Assembly (NCBI GenBank): GCA_963971285.1
Contig: OZ020258.1
Span: 2,046,001-2,110,000, forward strand
Direction: 5' to 3'
Origin: Astropecten irregularis
Taxonomy: Eukaryota; Echinodermata; Asteroidea; Paxillosida; Astropectinidae
DNA: 64,000 nt
The notes under the pieces are model-generated. The model saw nothing but the letters and a program-made list of their open reading frames with translations, ran no database searches and was not told the DNA's origin. The stretch's first letter is position 1; each line of letters starts with the position of its first letter. This document shows, piece by piece, positions 32,462-44,000 of this stretch. The translations under genes and the position numbers were made by a program.

Positions 32462-35400
32462 TCATAACCTAGTGAGCTTGCTCTGTGTGGAGCTTTTTGG
32501 AGTGGGTACCATGTAGCCATCTTCTGATGTTTCCGTGGTGTTTGGAGGCGTCTTCTCCGGGGATGTCGTCCCCGTAGGACTGACCGACGCAAACACGCTG
32601 GTATTGTCTGGGTAGATGGAGATATAGGACCGCTCTGTGTTCCTTCGAGACACGCCGTTCACGCTCTGGTAATCGTGGTCGGTCTTGGTGGTTCTGGCGC
32701 TGTCGTTGCGCGACGCAGCAACGCGGCCGCGGTGAAACTCCGACCGGTCTGCCCTGGGGTCATTCCTGATGGACAGGTAGATGGGCTCGTCCACTGCGTC
32801 TGCCGTCTCGTACCCAGGGTCGTAGATACCAGAGTCCGTTTGGCCGTCGTTCGCGTCCGAGATGCCGTAGGCGGCGTTTGTAATCGCGCCATTATTCTTC
32901 CCTCTCGCTCTGGTCCGGTTGGAATCTTTCTTAGAACTTGAAACGAAAAGCAAAACCAAGCCATTGATGTTAAAAAAAAAGTTTGAAAAATAATCGAATC
33001 GAAGTATAACATATAAGATATCCTGGTTATCGGATGACGGTACGGATAGGAACAAAATCAGCAAATTCAAGCCTAACCAGTGACATTTTGATAGACTTGG
33101 TCCAAACCAAATATCTTATACAGGGCCCTATGCTTGTGGATGACGTCATCAGGTGTCACACGACAGCGTTATAAAATTATGTGCTCCAACTTAACAGACT
33201 AGTTATCCCCCTGGTTCACATATAATATTCGGTGCTTGAATATAACATCAACTTAAAATGGTCAAATACCTTGTTTTGAAGAGAACTATAACCGTCAGTA
33301 TTAGTAGTATAATCAGGATGACACCGACAGCAATGGCGACTATCACAGCTGTAAAACAAACAAAACAATAAGTATGATTCCTATGTCAGTACTGTGTCGA
33401 CAGAGCATTCCCAAAGCACTAAGATTAATCTTGAGAATGAGTTGTCAGTATAACCATTGTATTACGAAATCACACTTTGCCTAGCAATTGGGATTGATCT
33501 TACACTTCAGATCAGTCTAAGTGTTTTGTGAAATCGACCCCAGGTTTTGTTTGTGAAAGTGCCACCGAGACAAAACCCACTACGTGCAAGCTCCGAATAG
33601 TGCGCCACCTAGAGTTTGTAACGCGTTGGCCAATCACAATGCGCGGAATCTGTCGACCCTTTCCTGATGCGCATTAGGTCGACAAATTCCTAAAAAACGA
33701 ATATAACGATGTTTGTTTTTATGGGAATTTTTACGCTGGTCCCTACGATGTTTTCCATTTTTTTATAAGCGATAGTTTTTTAGGAGTTCAGGTGCAGTTT
33801 TACAAGGAAATAAATATTTCACGGAGAATTGCACAGTTTAACCTTTCATATAATCCTCAATCACCTGTCAGAAGTTCAACGTATCAAGATCTACTGGAAA
33901 GTTAGGCCTAGTGTAACAATTTATCAAGTGTGAATTTTGCCATATCATTCATCACATGGGACTGATCATTATCAAGGGATTTGATTCATAAATCGTTAAG
34001 TAAATAGAATGGCCTTGATTGGTGAGAGGCCATTGTCTTTATCGGTGCTTACCTAGCGACCGTGAACTGGGCAGTTCTTCGTTAATTATCGTAACGGATC
34101 TTGGGGTAGCACTGAGTGCGCCCTCTGCGTCAGTCGTGATCGGAACAGTGCCCCCAACGGTGAAATTGATCGGAGTGGTTGCACTCTGGTCATCAACTGT
34201 GTGCTGCGTACTAATGTGGGTTTGTTTTGTAATGGGGCGAGTTGGTGACGTCGTGCTAAAAGGCCTGGATGTAATGACGTCACGAGAAGCGTTGGTAACC
34301 TGTGACGTCATGATGGTTTCTGTCATATTGAGTTGGACTGGTGGATCTGTTGTCACAACTAAAAAGAGAAGAAAAAAACACCTTGATTGTTTTACTAAAT
34401 ACCAATTTTCAATTTTCGATTTTATCCCCAATAATCTCCAAAGTTATCAAATTATCTCCAAATCATTACTCCATTACATCTAATGGTCCAAACTCCAAAA
34501 TATAGTTCGGCAAAAATAATATTTTGTCGTCTCACCTTCAGTTTGTTCAACTTCCGACGAGAACGTCAGCACAACCCCCTGGCCCCCAAGCGACGAAAGG
34601 GAAGAATTGAATTCGATCTTGACCATGTTCCCATCGAAGGTGAAGACGAGGCTGGGCTCAAGAGGGCGCCCCGACGAATCGAACTGCACGCTAGAAACGC
34701 TAGGACCGCCCGTAAACGAGATGTATTCGCCTATGGAAGGATTGGCCACTTTGAGTTTGTCTCCGTTGTACAGAGCGATGGACCATACATGCACCGTGAT
34801 ATTGGCGGCGTTGGCTACATTGATCGTCCACGTGCAATGTTCGTCGTTCGAATATTCCCCGGGAAAACCGGGAGATGTTATAGCGCCCTCTGCGTCCGTG
34901 TATACTTCGTTGCAGGAGCCGAGCCGACCTGTGAGGATTTCAGAGGTTCATGTGAATGAATGAAAGGTATTCAACTTCAGCAAATGATTGAGCAATATCC
35001 GTATAGGGAATTGTATTTCAGCCCAATCAATTGTGTGTTCTTTTTCACCTACACTGTGTAGGTCAGTCGGTCTAATTTGTCACAACATGACCTGACATAC
35101 TGAAAACAGGAGCAAAGTCGCACCACTCCTCAAATTAAATATGATTACGGCTGGACTGAGCCGAAATGACTTCTCCAATTTTACAGAAACTCGGCCTATT
35201 CGGGCCTGCTTTTGTTATCTCCATGTTAAAACCTGACCCAATACGGGCGAATTACAATAGTGCATCTCCAAGAGTTTGTAATGATTCCGCGCATTGTGAT
35301 TGGCCAACGCGGTGCCAACTCTTGGAGGCGCACTATAGTGAATCACCCCTTTTCTGGAAATATGTGGCGTTTACGAAACGGAGGCTCATGCTCAGGCTCC

Positions 35401-38400
35401 AGCTCTGACATCCATGTGCTGAAAATTTACGTTGTGGCTGAAGCTCTGTTTTCCTTTTCAAACCAGAGAATCTACTTCTAAAAGCCTCTATTTTGATGTC
35501 CATTATTTCAGAATGGATTCACGGAATGGAGCCGGGGCCTGAGACGGAACCTAAGCTTCCGTTTCGTAAACGCCCATAGATACAAGTGACATAAAATGTC
35601 TTGTGGACTCTTATTTAGCTTAGAATGTCCAACTCGTCTCGTGATCTAGTGGACTTACTGTCATAGACCCCAGCTGCCGTTCCACCTCCGCAGTTCTGCA
35701 GTGGATCTCCCACACAGGGTAGATAGCAGTCACCGTTACCAAGTCTTGACGAGGCGTCGATGCCATGAGCCTCGCAGTGGCATTCCTGACCGAAGGACAC
35801 TCCGGCGTACGGGTAGCCGTTCTCGTGACAAAGCGACAAGCAAAATTGCACGGTCATGTTGTGATATGCAAACACTGCTTCGTTGAGCGATGGATTGTTT
35901 CTGGTATGACGGTAGCAGCCGAGGTAACCAGGATCTACAATCAAATCAATTTTAAAAGCATGTAATCGAATAAAATAGTCCAATGTTCATGCAAACTTCA
36001 TAGGTTCTGTTGAAACCAGGAGAGATCAACGGCCATCAAATATTCAACTGGAAAATTCCGGAGGTGACCAAAAAAAGATTTGAAACGAAGCAGATTTCAA
36101 AGTAAAACCATTAATGATTTTAAACTTTGAAAAGTTCTTCTCAGTAGTTGAAGACATTATGTTAGTAGGAGCAACCTAAACAGTAATCAGTGTTTTGATT
36201 GTTGGTAAAGAAAGTGCTATACGAGACTACGAGTGGTACGCTCGGTCAGAATTCTTATCGTTTTAGCATCAGTCAAAATGGACTTACAGTTACAAATGAC
36301 AACAGCGTGGTCGGAGCAGGCCGACGCGTACTGGCACTGGACGGGCCCATCGCCGTCCACCGTGCTGAACTGGCATGAAATGGACGGAATCGGATTGACC
36401 AGTTGGCCGAGACTGGCCAACGGACGCACGGACATCGCCCCCTCATCAAAACCTACAAACAAACAAATAATACTCCATGAAAGACAAACGTTTGCTTGAT
36501 AACGTCAAATTCTCGTTAATTGTATTCGAGCTTTAGAAGAAACTACAAGGTGGAGCTGTGGCCTAGTGGTCTGGTGTGTCGAACTCAAAGTCCTGTGGTC
36601 AATCTACACATTGTGGGTTCGAATCCAGCCATGGACTAGTGGTGCTTGCGTCCTTAGGAAAGACGCTTTGTCACATATTGCTCCTCTTCACCCAGGAGTA
36701 AATGGCTGGGTACATGTGCGGAGAAGGCTATGTGTGCTTAATTAACCATCGTGCACTTTACAGTAGCCGGGGTTGTATACTCCCCAGGAAGGAGATTGTT
36801 TCAGTGTGTGGCCCGATGACCAGGGATGATCATGCTAAGCGCCTTGAGCACCTTCTCGGTGGATATATTGAGCAGTATGTATATAATAATGATATTATTA
36901 TTATCATCAACTCTCATTGGTACGAGAGGAAGTTCTAAAGTTAGCAAAGTTTAGCAAATGCTTATTAACTTTCATAAGACTTTCATAAGACGACTCAAGC
37001 CTACCTCGTTTATGGCAGACATAATCAGCCATGTTGATGTCGAATCCATTGTAACAGACTCTCTCCCATCCGTTAGGTGTGAGAACCTCTACAGCTCCAC
37101 CAAAGATGATCCCAGCCTCCGTGTACAACCGAACCTCTGCCGGGGAAAAATCGACAAAATAACGGATGAGGAATTGGAATGATCACGCTACAAAAATAAA
37201 GGAAGTCTTGCTTTGGAAGTACATGTATATAAGTAATGTATACAGAGCCCGTGTTGCAGATGCTAATCTGCTATCCAACTGCAGATGTATCCTTAACCAA
37301 TAACGTATAACAAATTGACCGATAGTGTATCACCAATCGATAATTTATCACCAATTTCGGTCAATTTGTGATACCTTATCGGTGGGTGATAAACTATCGG
37401 TCAATTTGTTATTATCCGTTGGTTACTAAACTATCAGTTGAAACATAGAGTTTTGAAACATCCCCTTGGGTATATCGTTCTTTGTTTATTTACATGATGT
37501 GTTTCTTGTTCCATGGTCCAGTTGACCAGTTCCATGAAAGGGACTTTGAAAACTTGGGTAACTGGAAACTGAGTCATACGGCGTTTACGAAACGGAGGCT
37601 CGGGCTCCGTTTCAGGCTCCGGCTCAATTTCATGAATCCATTCTGAAATGATAGAGGCTTTTGGCTGCGGTTTGGAAGTAGATTCTCTGGTTTCAAAAAG
37701 GAAAAGCCAAGATTTAACTTTAATGAAAAACCACAACTTATATTTTCAGCACATGGATGCCGAGCTGGAGCCTAAGCCCGAGCCTCCGTTTCGTAAGCGC
37801 CCTGTAATCCGCAGATAAGCCTTATTTCATGCAGTCGATATAATAACATCAACACTTTTTATGGTACTACTACTTTTGATACATTTTTACTGTCTTCAAT
37901 TGTATTTTTAAAATGTGATTCGGCCTACAAATTATTCTTATAAGGAGAGTCTCAGTTTTCGTTAAAAGTAGAGTTTGTTTCCAAATGTCTAGAACTCTGC
38001 AATAAACGCACACTGCTATCTGTGCATTCAAGTTATGGCCGACCTTGGTACATGTGACGAAACATGCTCGTACATGTACTTTCGTTTCTGGCTCGGCAGC
38101 TTAACATACCGGAACTTGACTAAGACATTATTTACGGGCAGGCTGTCACACTAATAAAGGACATTTCGCTCGAAATCTGATTTGAAGCTTTGTACAAAAA
38201 TCGTCTCGCATGATGGAGTTTACACTGTGCCTATCGTGTGGGATTGTGTATACTACAAAAGCATGCTGACACGTCACCTCTTTTAACATCATGTAATACG
38301 AACATGTATGCCTATTATTATTCGATTCATTATTGTATAATGGATTGAGATTCAACCATGCATTAAGCACACCAGTAAAGAGGTTACTCAAGGCTGTAAT

Positions 38401-40274
38401 TGGATCATCCTAGTTACTGAGAAACAAGGACATCTACCCACATTTACCGAAACAACAACAGAAAATAACCAATAATATCGCTAAAATTAACCAAACTCTC
38501 TTGAAAATGCCAAGTTATAGATTAGGCCTAGCTGATTATTTTCTTATCCGGGCCGGGCCAAAAATCAAGTGTTTTGGGGCGAACTCGCCAGAGTGCGTGT
38601 TGGTCGCCATCTTTAACCCGGTCACCAAAGTTTGGACTTTCAGTTTTGAGCCGTTGGGATGAAATCAGGCCCCAATGTCGCTCTACTTGGGCCTGTAGTG
38701 GATAGGTACATTTTTTTTAGTCTGGCACCAGTCAACATGGCCGTTTTCAGGGTATTTTCCTTTGGATGGACTTTTCTCAAAAAGTCAATGGTCACCCTAT
38801 AGAAACTTGAAAGGAAAATAAAATTTGAAGTTTTCAGCTTCAATTTGATGTATAGCTTGATTGCCTGTGAAACTTCTATAAGTATTTTTTATATTTTTTT
38901 TTAAATGGCCATTTAGCATGGGAGCCTATGGGAAATTATTTACTTGGGTGCACCCATGTTAAACCAACTACTAACAAGCAAACACCATTCATTTGCCAAT
39001 TGACCACACTGCCAACCAAATTCAACAAACAAACCCTTACCCAACACACAAACAACCAAACACCCCATAAAACCAATATTCATGACCTCTGGGTGTGAAC
39101 AACCACAAAATATGGTTTTCAAAAAGAAGTACTTTGTTTCGACATGCGGCATTATTGCAAACTCATCCCGTCAGTACAATACGGTATATTTGGGGTTCGT
39201 CAGTCATGATTCTAAAGAGTCGGTAGAGTGTTGCGATGATAAGCTAAATATGAACGTGATTAATATTAGTTCAATGGCTTTTCCAGAACAGTAAATTTAT
39301 TGACATTTAAAGGTAATATCATATTTGGTTTTTGTTTCTTTTTGTCAAAGAAATACAGATTAATGAGCAAAATATCAAGACAGATATACAGTCAGTGGCG
39401 TCACCAAGGGGGGGCCAGGGGGGGCACGTGCCCCCCCCTGGAAAACCCCGTGCCCCCCCTCGTGCCCCCCCATTTGAAATTTGGGTTGGTGAAAAAAATA
39501 TAATATATAAAAAGTTTGCCCCCCCAACAATTGCTAGTGCCCCCCTTGTGCCCCCCAGACTCAAAAGTCTGGTGACGCCACTGTATACAGTAACAGTCAT
39601 CTGTGACAATTTCAGTCCCACACGGTGCCCACTTTTTGAGAAAACAGTGGAAAAACGGCCACATTATTTAAAGTCTTTTCTCTTTTATTTTTCATCTTTA
39701 AAAGATCAAAAACAATTTTGGTCACTGGTACTGTGGTAGTATACGCTTTTCTGGATAAATACAGCATTTCAGGCAAAAACAATTCAATGGTATTTTTCTG
39801 TCATCACCATCTTCATACACTGTAAGTTATAGGTAAATCTGTGACGATTTCTGTTTCGGTATGCTACCAAAGTGGGATAGTACCTTTAAAGCTTAATTAC
39901 GACCATTTTCAGTGTTCTCAGTATACGTGGTATACATATTTCTCTTATTGCTGCGATGCTGAATACATCAATAATCATATGACAACTGCAACGCCCTCAC
40001 TTTTTCATTCAATTGCATTAACAGGTGGTTTAAGAGTAACTGTTGACAATTACAAGTAGGCATACACAGTGTTCAAAACAGTCATATTATTGATAAAAAC
40101 CATGGATAAACCTAACATGAATGCTTTGGTTTGTATATGGCGTGTATTGTTATTCTGTCAGCCATTTGTTATTTTAAGAAACATATACTCACCTGACAGT
40201 TCAAAAATGCTTTGGGATAAAACGTGGCCAGTCAGGAGCAGTAGTAAGAAACATCCATTGCAAATAACATCCAT
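32462..40274 (-). CDS. SRCR-WSC-CUB single-pass receptor (Kremen-like layout), complete, 8 exons
   Basis: Exons 40274-40193, 37136-37005, 36452-36288, 35934-35659, 34928-34536, 34358-34053, 33348-33270 and 32936-32462 join in frame to 635 residues. Residues 1-22 are a signal peptide (FLLLLLTGHVL core). Residues 28-126 are an SRCR domain over two exons, with six cysteines (WERVC, YVC, SISC, VQC, SAC, VIC), the group A pattern. Residues ~127-219 are a WSC domain (YLGCYRH, FCLSLC, CHCEAHG, CGGG), and ~219-345 a CUB domain (TSPGFPGEYSN, CTWTI, a GDKL turn). A Ser/Thr-rich stalk (350-451) precedes one membrane helix (AVIVAIAVGVILIILLIL) and a ~158-residue tail with several tyrosine motifs ending DGYMVPTPKSS. 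Kremen proteins, co-receptors for Dickkopf in Wnt signalling, are Kringle-WSC-CUB-stalk-TM; here SRCR replaces Kringle. Function by analogy is inference. The alternative frame of exon 8 is excluded by the TTTCAAG acceptor. Confidence 0.9.
33412..33540. mobile_element. Family F half copy
   Basis: Ends GTTTTGTGAAATCGACCCC, with AGATTAATCTTGAG and TTGGGATTGATCTTACACTT inverted within. Located in intron 6 of the SRCR gene. Confidence 0.5.
33595..33692. mobile_element. Family M half copy
   Basis: AATAGTGCGCCACCTAGAGT, AACGCGTTGGCCAATCACAA and GTCGACAAATTCC: one arm plus centre. Located in intron 6 of the SRCR gene. Confidence 0.65.
35244..35350. mobile_element. Family M short foldback
   Basis: GGGCGAATTACAATAGTGCA and GCGCACTATAGTGAATCACC are inverted ends around TTGTGATTGGCCAACGCGGT. 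Located in the intron between the WSC and CUB exons. Confidence 0.75.
35366..35575. mobile_element. Family J foldback, copy 1
   Basis: GGCGTTTACGAAACGGAGGC faces CTTCCGTTTCGTAAACGCCC. The interior (TTTTCAAACCAGAGAATCTA) matches copy 2 at 37580-37801 in reverse orientation. Same intron as 35244-35350. Confidence 0.8.
36551..36935 (+). mobile_element. tRNA-like SINE, family 2, with long body
   Basis: GGAGCTGTGGCCTAGTGGTC (A-box-like) and TGTGGGTTCGAATCCAGCC (B box) are followed by a ~290-bp body (AGTAAATGGCTGGGTACATG, GCGCCTTGAGCACC) and an ATT-rich tail. A head-only copy lies at 45989-46090. Confidence 0.75.
37295..37425. mobile_element. 130-bp palindromic element
   Basis: AACCAATAACGTATAACAAA and TTGTTATTATCCGTTGGTT are inverted; inner CAAATTGACCGATAGTGTAT and AAACTATCGGTCAATTTG continue the arms almost to the centre. 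In intron 1 of the SRCR gene. Confidence 0.8.
37580..37801. mobile_element. Family J foldback, copy 2
   Basis: GGCGTTTACGAAACGGAGGC to CCTCCGTTTCGTAAGCGCC, with interior GAGGCTTTTGGCTGCGG and TAGATTCTCTGGTTTCAAAA. Opposite orientation to copy 1, 2 kb away. Confidence 0.8.
37802..39306. other. Intron 1 of the SRCR gene, no feature seen
   Basis: Open frames are short and domain-free. Confidence 0.5.
39307..39889. mobile_element. MITE-A split by a hAT MITE
   Basis: TTAA then AGGTAATATCATATTTGGTT at the left, and GCTACCAAAGTGGGATAGTA before TTAA at the right. The body is complete apart from the insertion at 39393-39583. Confidence 0.9.
39393..39583. mobile_element. 191-bp hAT-type MITE with perfect 8-bp target duplication
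   Basis: Termini CAGTGGCGTCACCA and TCTGGTGACGCCACTG. TATACAGT occurs immediately outside both ends (39385-39392 and 39584-39591) and once in empty MITE-A copies, which shows insertion into that site. The interior is strikingly C/G-homopolymeric (GGGGGGGCCAGGGGGGGCAC; CCCCCCCTGG). Confidence 0.92.
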
Positions 40275-41087
40275 GATTCACAGTCTCTTCAAAACAGTAT
40301 CCTATGTATCCAGTATAACATCCAGGATATATCGAATAGCCGCATAAAAATCCTCATGGACAGGAAAACGATGTTATGCAAAAACCTGTCTCTTCTAAAC
40401 TCGATCAAATACTTGTTAGTGACGTGCATGAGATGCGGCCAGCAGGTTTTGTACGTACAATGCCAGAGCGCGCAGTGAGTCAACACAAGTTACGACATGA
40501 CAAATACAATCGAAGATCAAAGCACAGTCAATATGGGAATCTTTTCAACGATGGGTAATTTACCGTACAAACCTCCTATTCTTATTCAAAATACCCGCAT
40601 GACTCACACGGTCCTATACCTGTACTGTATTTGGCGAGCCAAGTTTTCGTTTTTGCTCGATGTCATTTCGTAGCGAACTTTATCCTTCGTGGGTGTGTAC
40701 AGAGCTGGAGGCGGGTGTGAAAAACCACACACACAATATTTTGTTGTTTAAGTTACAATAGAAATGTATTTACCTTTGAATTATGTTTATTTCGCAAATG
40801 ACATGCCTCAATAGAACCATGATTTGTGAGGTATTATACCATTCGGTCCTCAGCAGGGAAACACCGTGCGTATAAAAAAAACAGCCGCATGATGTGCCAT
40901 TATCCTCATGCATTTGAATTTCATTGATTTTCTAATTCCAAGACGACACATTTGGATAGCTCACAATATAATAATACATGTAGTAGATGTACATGTATTA
41001 TCCAGTATGTTTATCCTGTTGAGTCATTCTTCTGAAACGAGGCATCTTTACAGATTGCCTACCGTGACATTTAACTGAAACGTAACT
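40275..41087. other. 5' flank of the SRCR-WSC-CUB gene
   Basis: Presumed promoter and leader. No clear TATA element on the minus strand. Confidence 0.35.
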
Positions 41088-41439
41088 AAGGCAGTATCAT
41101 ACTTTGGTTTTTGTCAATGAAATACAGACTCGTGGGCAAAAATATCAAGGAAGATATACAGTAACAGTCAACATTCTGTGAATATTTCAGTCCCATACGG
41201 TGCCCACTTTTGAGAAAACAGTGAAAAACAGCCACAGTATTTCTTAATTCTTTTCTCTTTTATTTTTGATCTTTTAAAAGATCAAAAATAAACGATTTTC
41301 GGTCGTTGTTTTACTAATTTCTGGATAAATACAGCATTTCAGGCGGAACATTTTTAACGGTATGTTTCTACCATCACCATCTTAATACCCTGTGAACATT
41401 TCTGTTTTGGTGTCTTCCCAAAGTAAGATACTACTTTAA
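41088..41439. mobile_element. MITE-A, full length
   Basis: GGCAGTATCATACTTTGGTT to CCCAAAGTAAGATACTAC before TTTAA; central TTTGATCTTTTAAAAGATCA. Confidence 0.85.
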
Positions 41440-42101
41440 GCCGAGTTATTAATGACATGAATCTTGTCTTCAGTTCATGCTCTGTGGCTTAATGTTAGCC
41501 GTTTCGACTTCCAACATGGATAAAGTAAGATAGAGCGGGCCTAGTGCCTACATTATCATAATGCTACCTCTTCGAGCTAAAGTAATGTTATATTAATCAA
41601 CAACATCCTCTCTGATCGCAGGGCATACATGGCTCTTTCCAACTCCGACAATTCACAACATAAGTGCTATGCACACGTCCCGAAAACAAACTACACGGGG
41701 AAAAGTGCGTTGGCGATCCACCCCCTCCAGCCTATTATTCCCCGCCCCCATATTAACGGATCAAGGCTTGTGCCGTAAAGACTACGAGCTGTGTACAAAA
41801 TAATTCATAATTATACGAGTCATCTTTCAATGAAAGGCTTGGAACAGCTGTTGTGAAAATCGAAGTTCCTGTTTGAAAACTGAACTATAGGATGGGACTC
41901 GAACCAGCTACCTTTAGCTCGGCCGCACAGTCGTTCGTCATGGACACCACATCATCTTCTGAAAGTCTGGGCAGAGTGGTGACGTCATGTGACTTCACAA
42001 TCAGTTGTTGTAAAGTTTGCTGGGTAATAATAGTTTTGTTATCGTCTCTGATAAAATGACTCAAATTCTGCACATATGGGTTGAGTTGAGATAGTGAAAT
42101 A

Positions 42102-42266
42102 TGCCTTATTCACGGTGCATATCCTATACATTCGAAGCAGTGCAATCAAACTGAAGCTTAGTTTTAACGTAGTCTGGTACCCGTTTTCTTTTGAGGATTG
42201 GTGTTATCTTTTCCAAAGCGTAAAACTAAAAGGTGACAAGATGGATGCACTGTGAATAAGGCCTAT
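42102..42266. mobile_element. Family K MITE, empty copy
   Basis: GCCTTATTCACGGTGCATAT faces GGATGCACTGTGAATAAGGC; interior AGTCTGGTACCCGTTTTCTT. A second copy at 63434-63728 is interrupted by family L. Confidence 0.8.
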
Positions 42267-42605
42267 GCCATGAGCAAGGATAATATTATATTATGCTAAA
42301 GATATCTAATAGGTTGTTGCTTGGATTCATAAAAGTGGAAACTAAAATATTCCCATAATAGTTTGAAGAAAAAAAACGTTCCAAGTAGAACTGTTTATCA
42401 ACAAGCTGTTTGGTAAATGATCCCGTTAAGCTTGCAAGCACTGTGCGTGTCATTTTATGCACATGGCTTCACGTGATGTCGGATGTACGCTAATTCTTTC
42501 TGTATCCATTGAGATAGGCATATCCACCTGTTGCGACTATCAGCCAGGATTTCCATTTTACTAATTCAGCATTCATAATATAAAGGATTCGCTTGTATAC
42601 AGCAC

Positions 42606-42968
42606 TTAAAGGTAATATCATACTTTGGTTTTTATCAAAGGAAAAACAGATTTATGGGCAAAAATATCAAGACAGATACAGTGACAGTCATCTGTGAAAA
42701 TTTCAGTCCCATACACTGCCCACTTTTTGAGAAAACAGTGAAAACCCGCCAGAGTATTTCTTAAGTCTTTTCTCTTTTATTTTTGATCTTTTAAAAGATA
42801 AAAAAAATCGGTCGTTGTTTTACTAATTTCTGGATAAATACACCATTTCAGGCGGAAAATGTTTAACGGTATGTTTCTACCACCAACATCTTCTTACCCT
42901 GTAAGTTACACATAAATCTGCGAACATTTCTGTTTTGGTTTCTTACCAAAGTATGATACTACCTTTAA
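42606..42968. mobile_element. MITE-A, best preserved copy
   Basis: TTAA, then AGGTAATATCATACTTTGGT, and at the other end ACCAAAGTATGATACTACCT, then TTAA. TIRs of ~20 bp and identical TTAA flanks. Confidence 0.9.
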
Positions 42969-44000
42969 TTCTTTTAACCTTTTATAATAGTATTATCGGA
43001 ACTATTTTCATAAAATGGTCATCCACAACATTATTACTGATTCGATGAATATTTGGGACAAACGTGTGTGAGATAACAAACCCAAAAATGAATCGTTTTA
43101 AAACTGGCTCGTGAGTCAGTTCCGTCACGTGGGACAGTTACCATGGTGACGGAAAAGCAGGTTGAGTATCAACAAAACATAGACATTCGTGACAGATCGG
43201 TGAAATGGAGGGGGGTGGGGTGCCAAATTTGGAGGGGATTCGGCATGAATCACTCGTTTTTAATGGACAGTTCGGGAACATCAGCAGTCCTTTTCAACTG
43301 GCCGTTTTACCTCACATTTTTATGCCAATCATTGTCTATTCAATCGAATTGATATTTCGTCGGCTTAATACCTTTGTAATAAATTCATAAAATTAATAGA
43401 ATTCATATAAAAATCATAAAAGTAGACAACTTTATTAACTAAAAAATATATAACACCATTTTGTCAAAATGTTTGAATATCTTTTAATCATTGTTATTGT
43501 TGAATTCGTATCCTATCCTAATTATAGTGATATTTCGTAACTATGATTGTGCGTAGTAAAATGAATTTTGCTTGGAGTTAGGAGGGCCTGACGTCTGTAT
43601 ACCCTACCAGGATCTTTATCAAAGTCTAGATGACAAGAGGACAATTGAACATCATGAAAATGAAATTTTTGACGGAAAAAAATGAAAAATGGAAAAAAAT
43701 TGTTATTGGTAATTATGATTATTGTGTAAGAAATACGTAGTGCTGTCTGAGTATAATTATACACAAGCCTAATTTGCATAATTCTATCATCCCAACGAAA
43801 ATTAATCAATAATAATGAATATCTACATAGAAATACAGTGATGTTTTATGGCAACCAACTAACCAAGTGTTAACCCTGTATATGGTAGGCCCAAGCCTTT
43901 GCTATAAACTAGGCGATATAATTATAGTCACCTTTAAAAAGACGCAGAACTGAGTTATAGATACACTGGCTATTAAAGGGACGACTACTATGGAACATCT
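42969..44000 (-). other. Probable 3' UTR of the carboxypeptidase gene
   Basis: TTTATT at 43431-43436 is AATAAA on the gene strand, ~565 nt after the stop codon. A family G fragment lies at 43575-43650. Confidence 0.4.

Noticed and set aside
32659..33012. Alternative frame of the receptor tail exon (KIPTGPEREG...)
   Set aside because: It needs the weaker CTAAG acceptor; the TTTCAAG acceptor with a good pyrimidine tract keeps the frame that ends at 32462 and is tyrosine-rich.
39319..39739. Gly/Pro-rich frames around 39.4-39.6 kb
   Set aside because: They translate the G/C-run interior of the hAT MITE and flanking MITE-A sequence.
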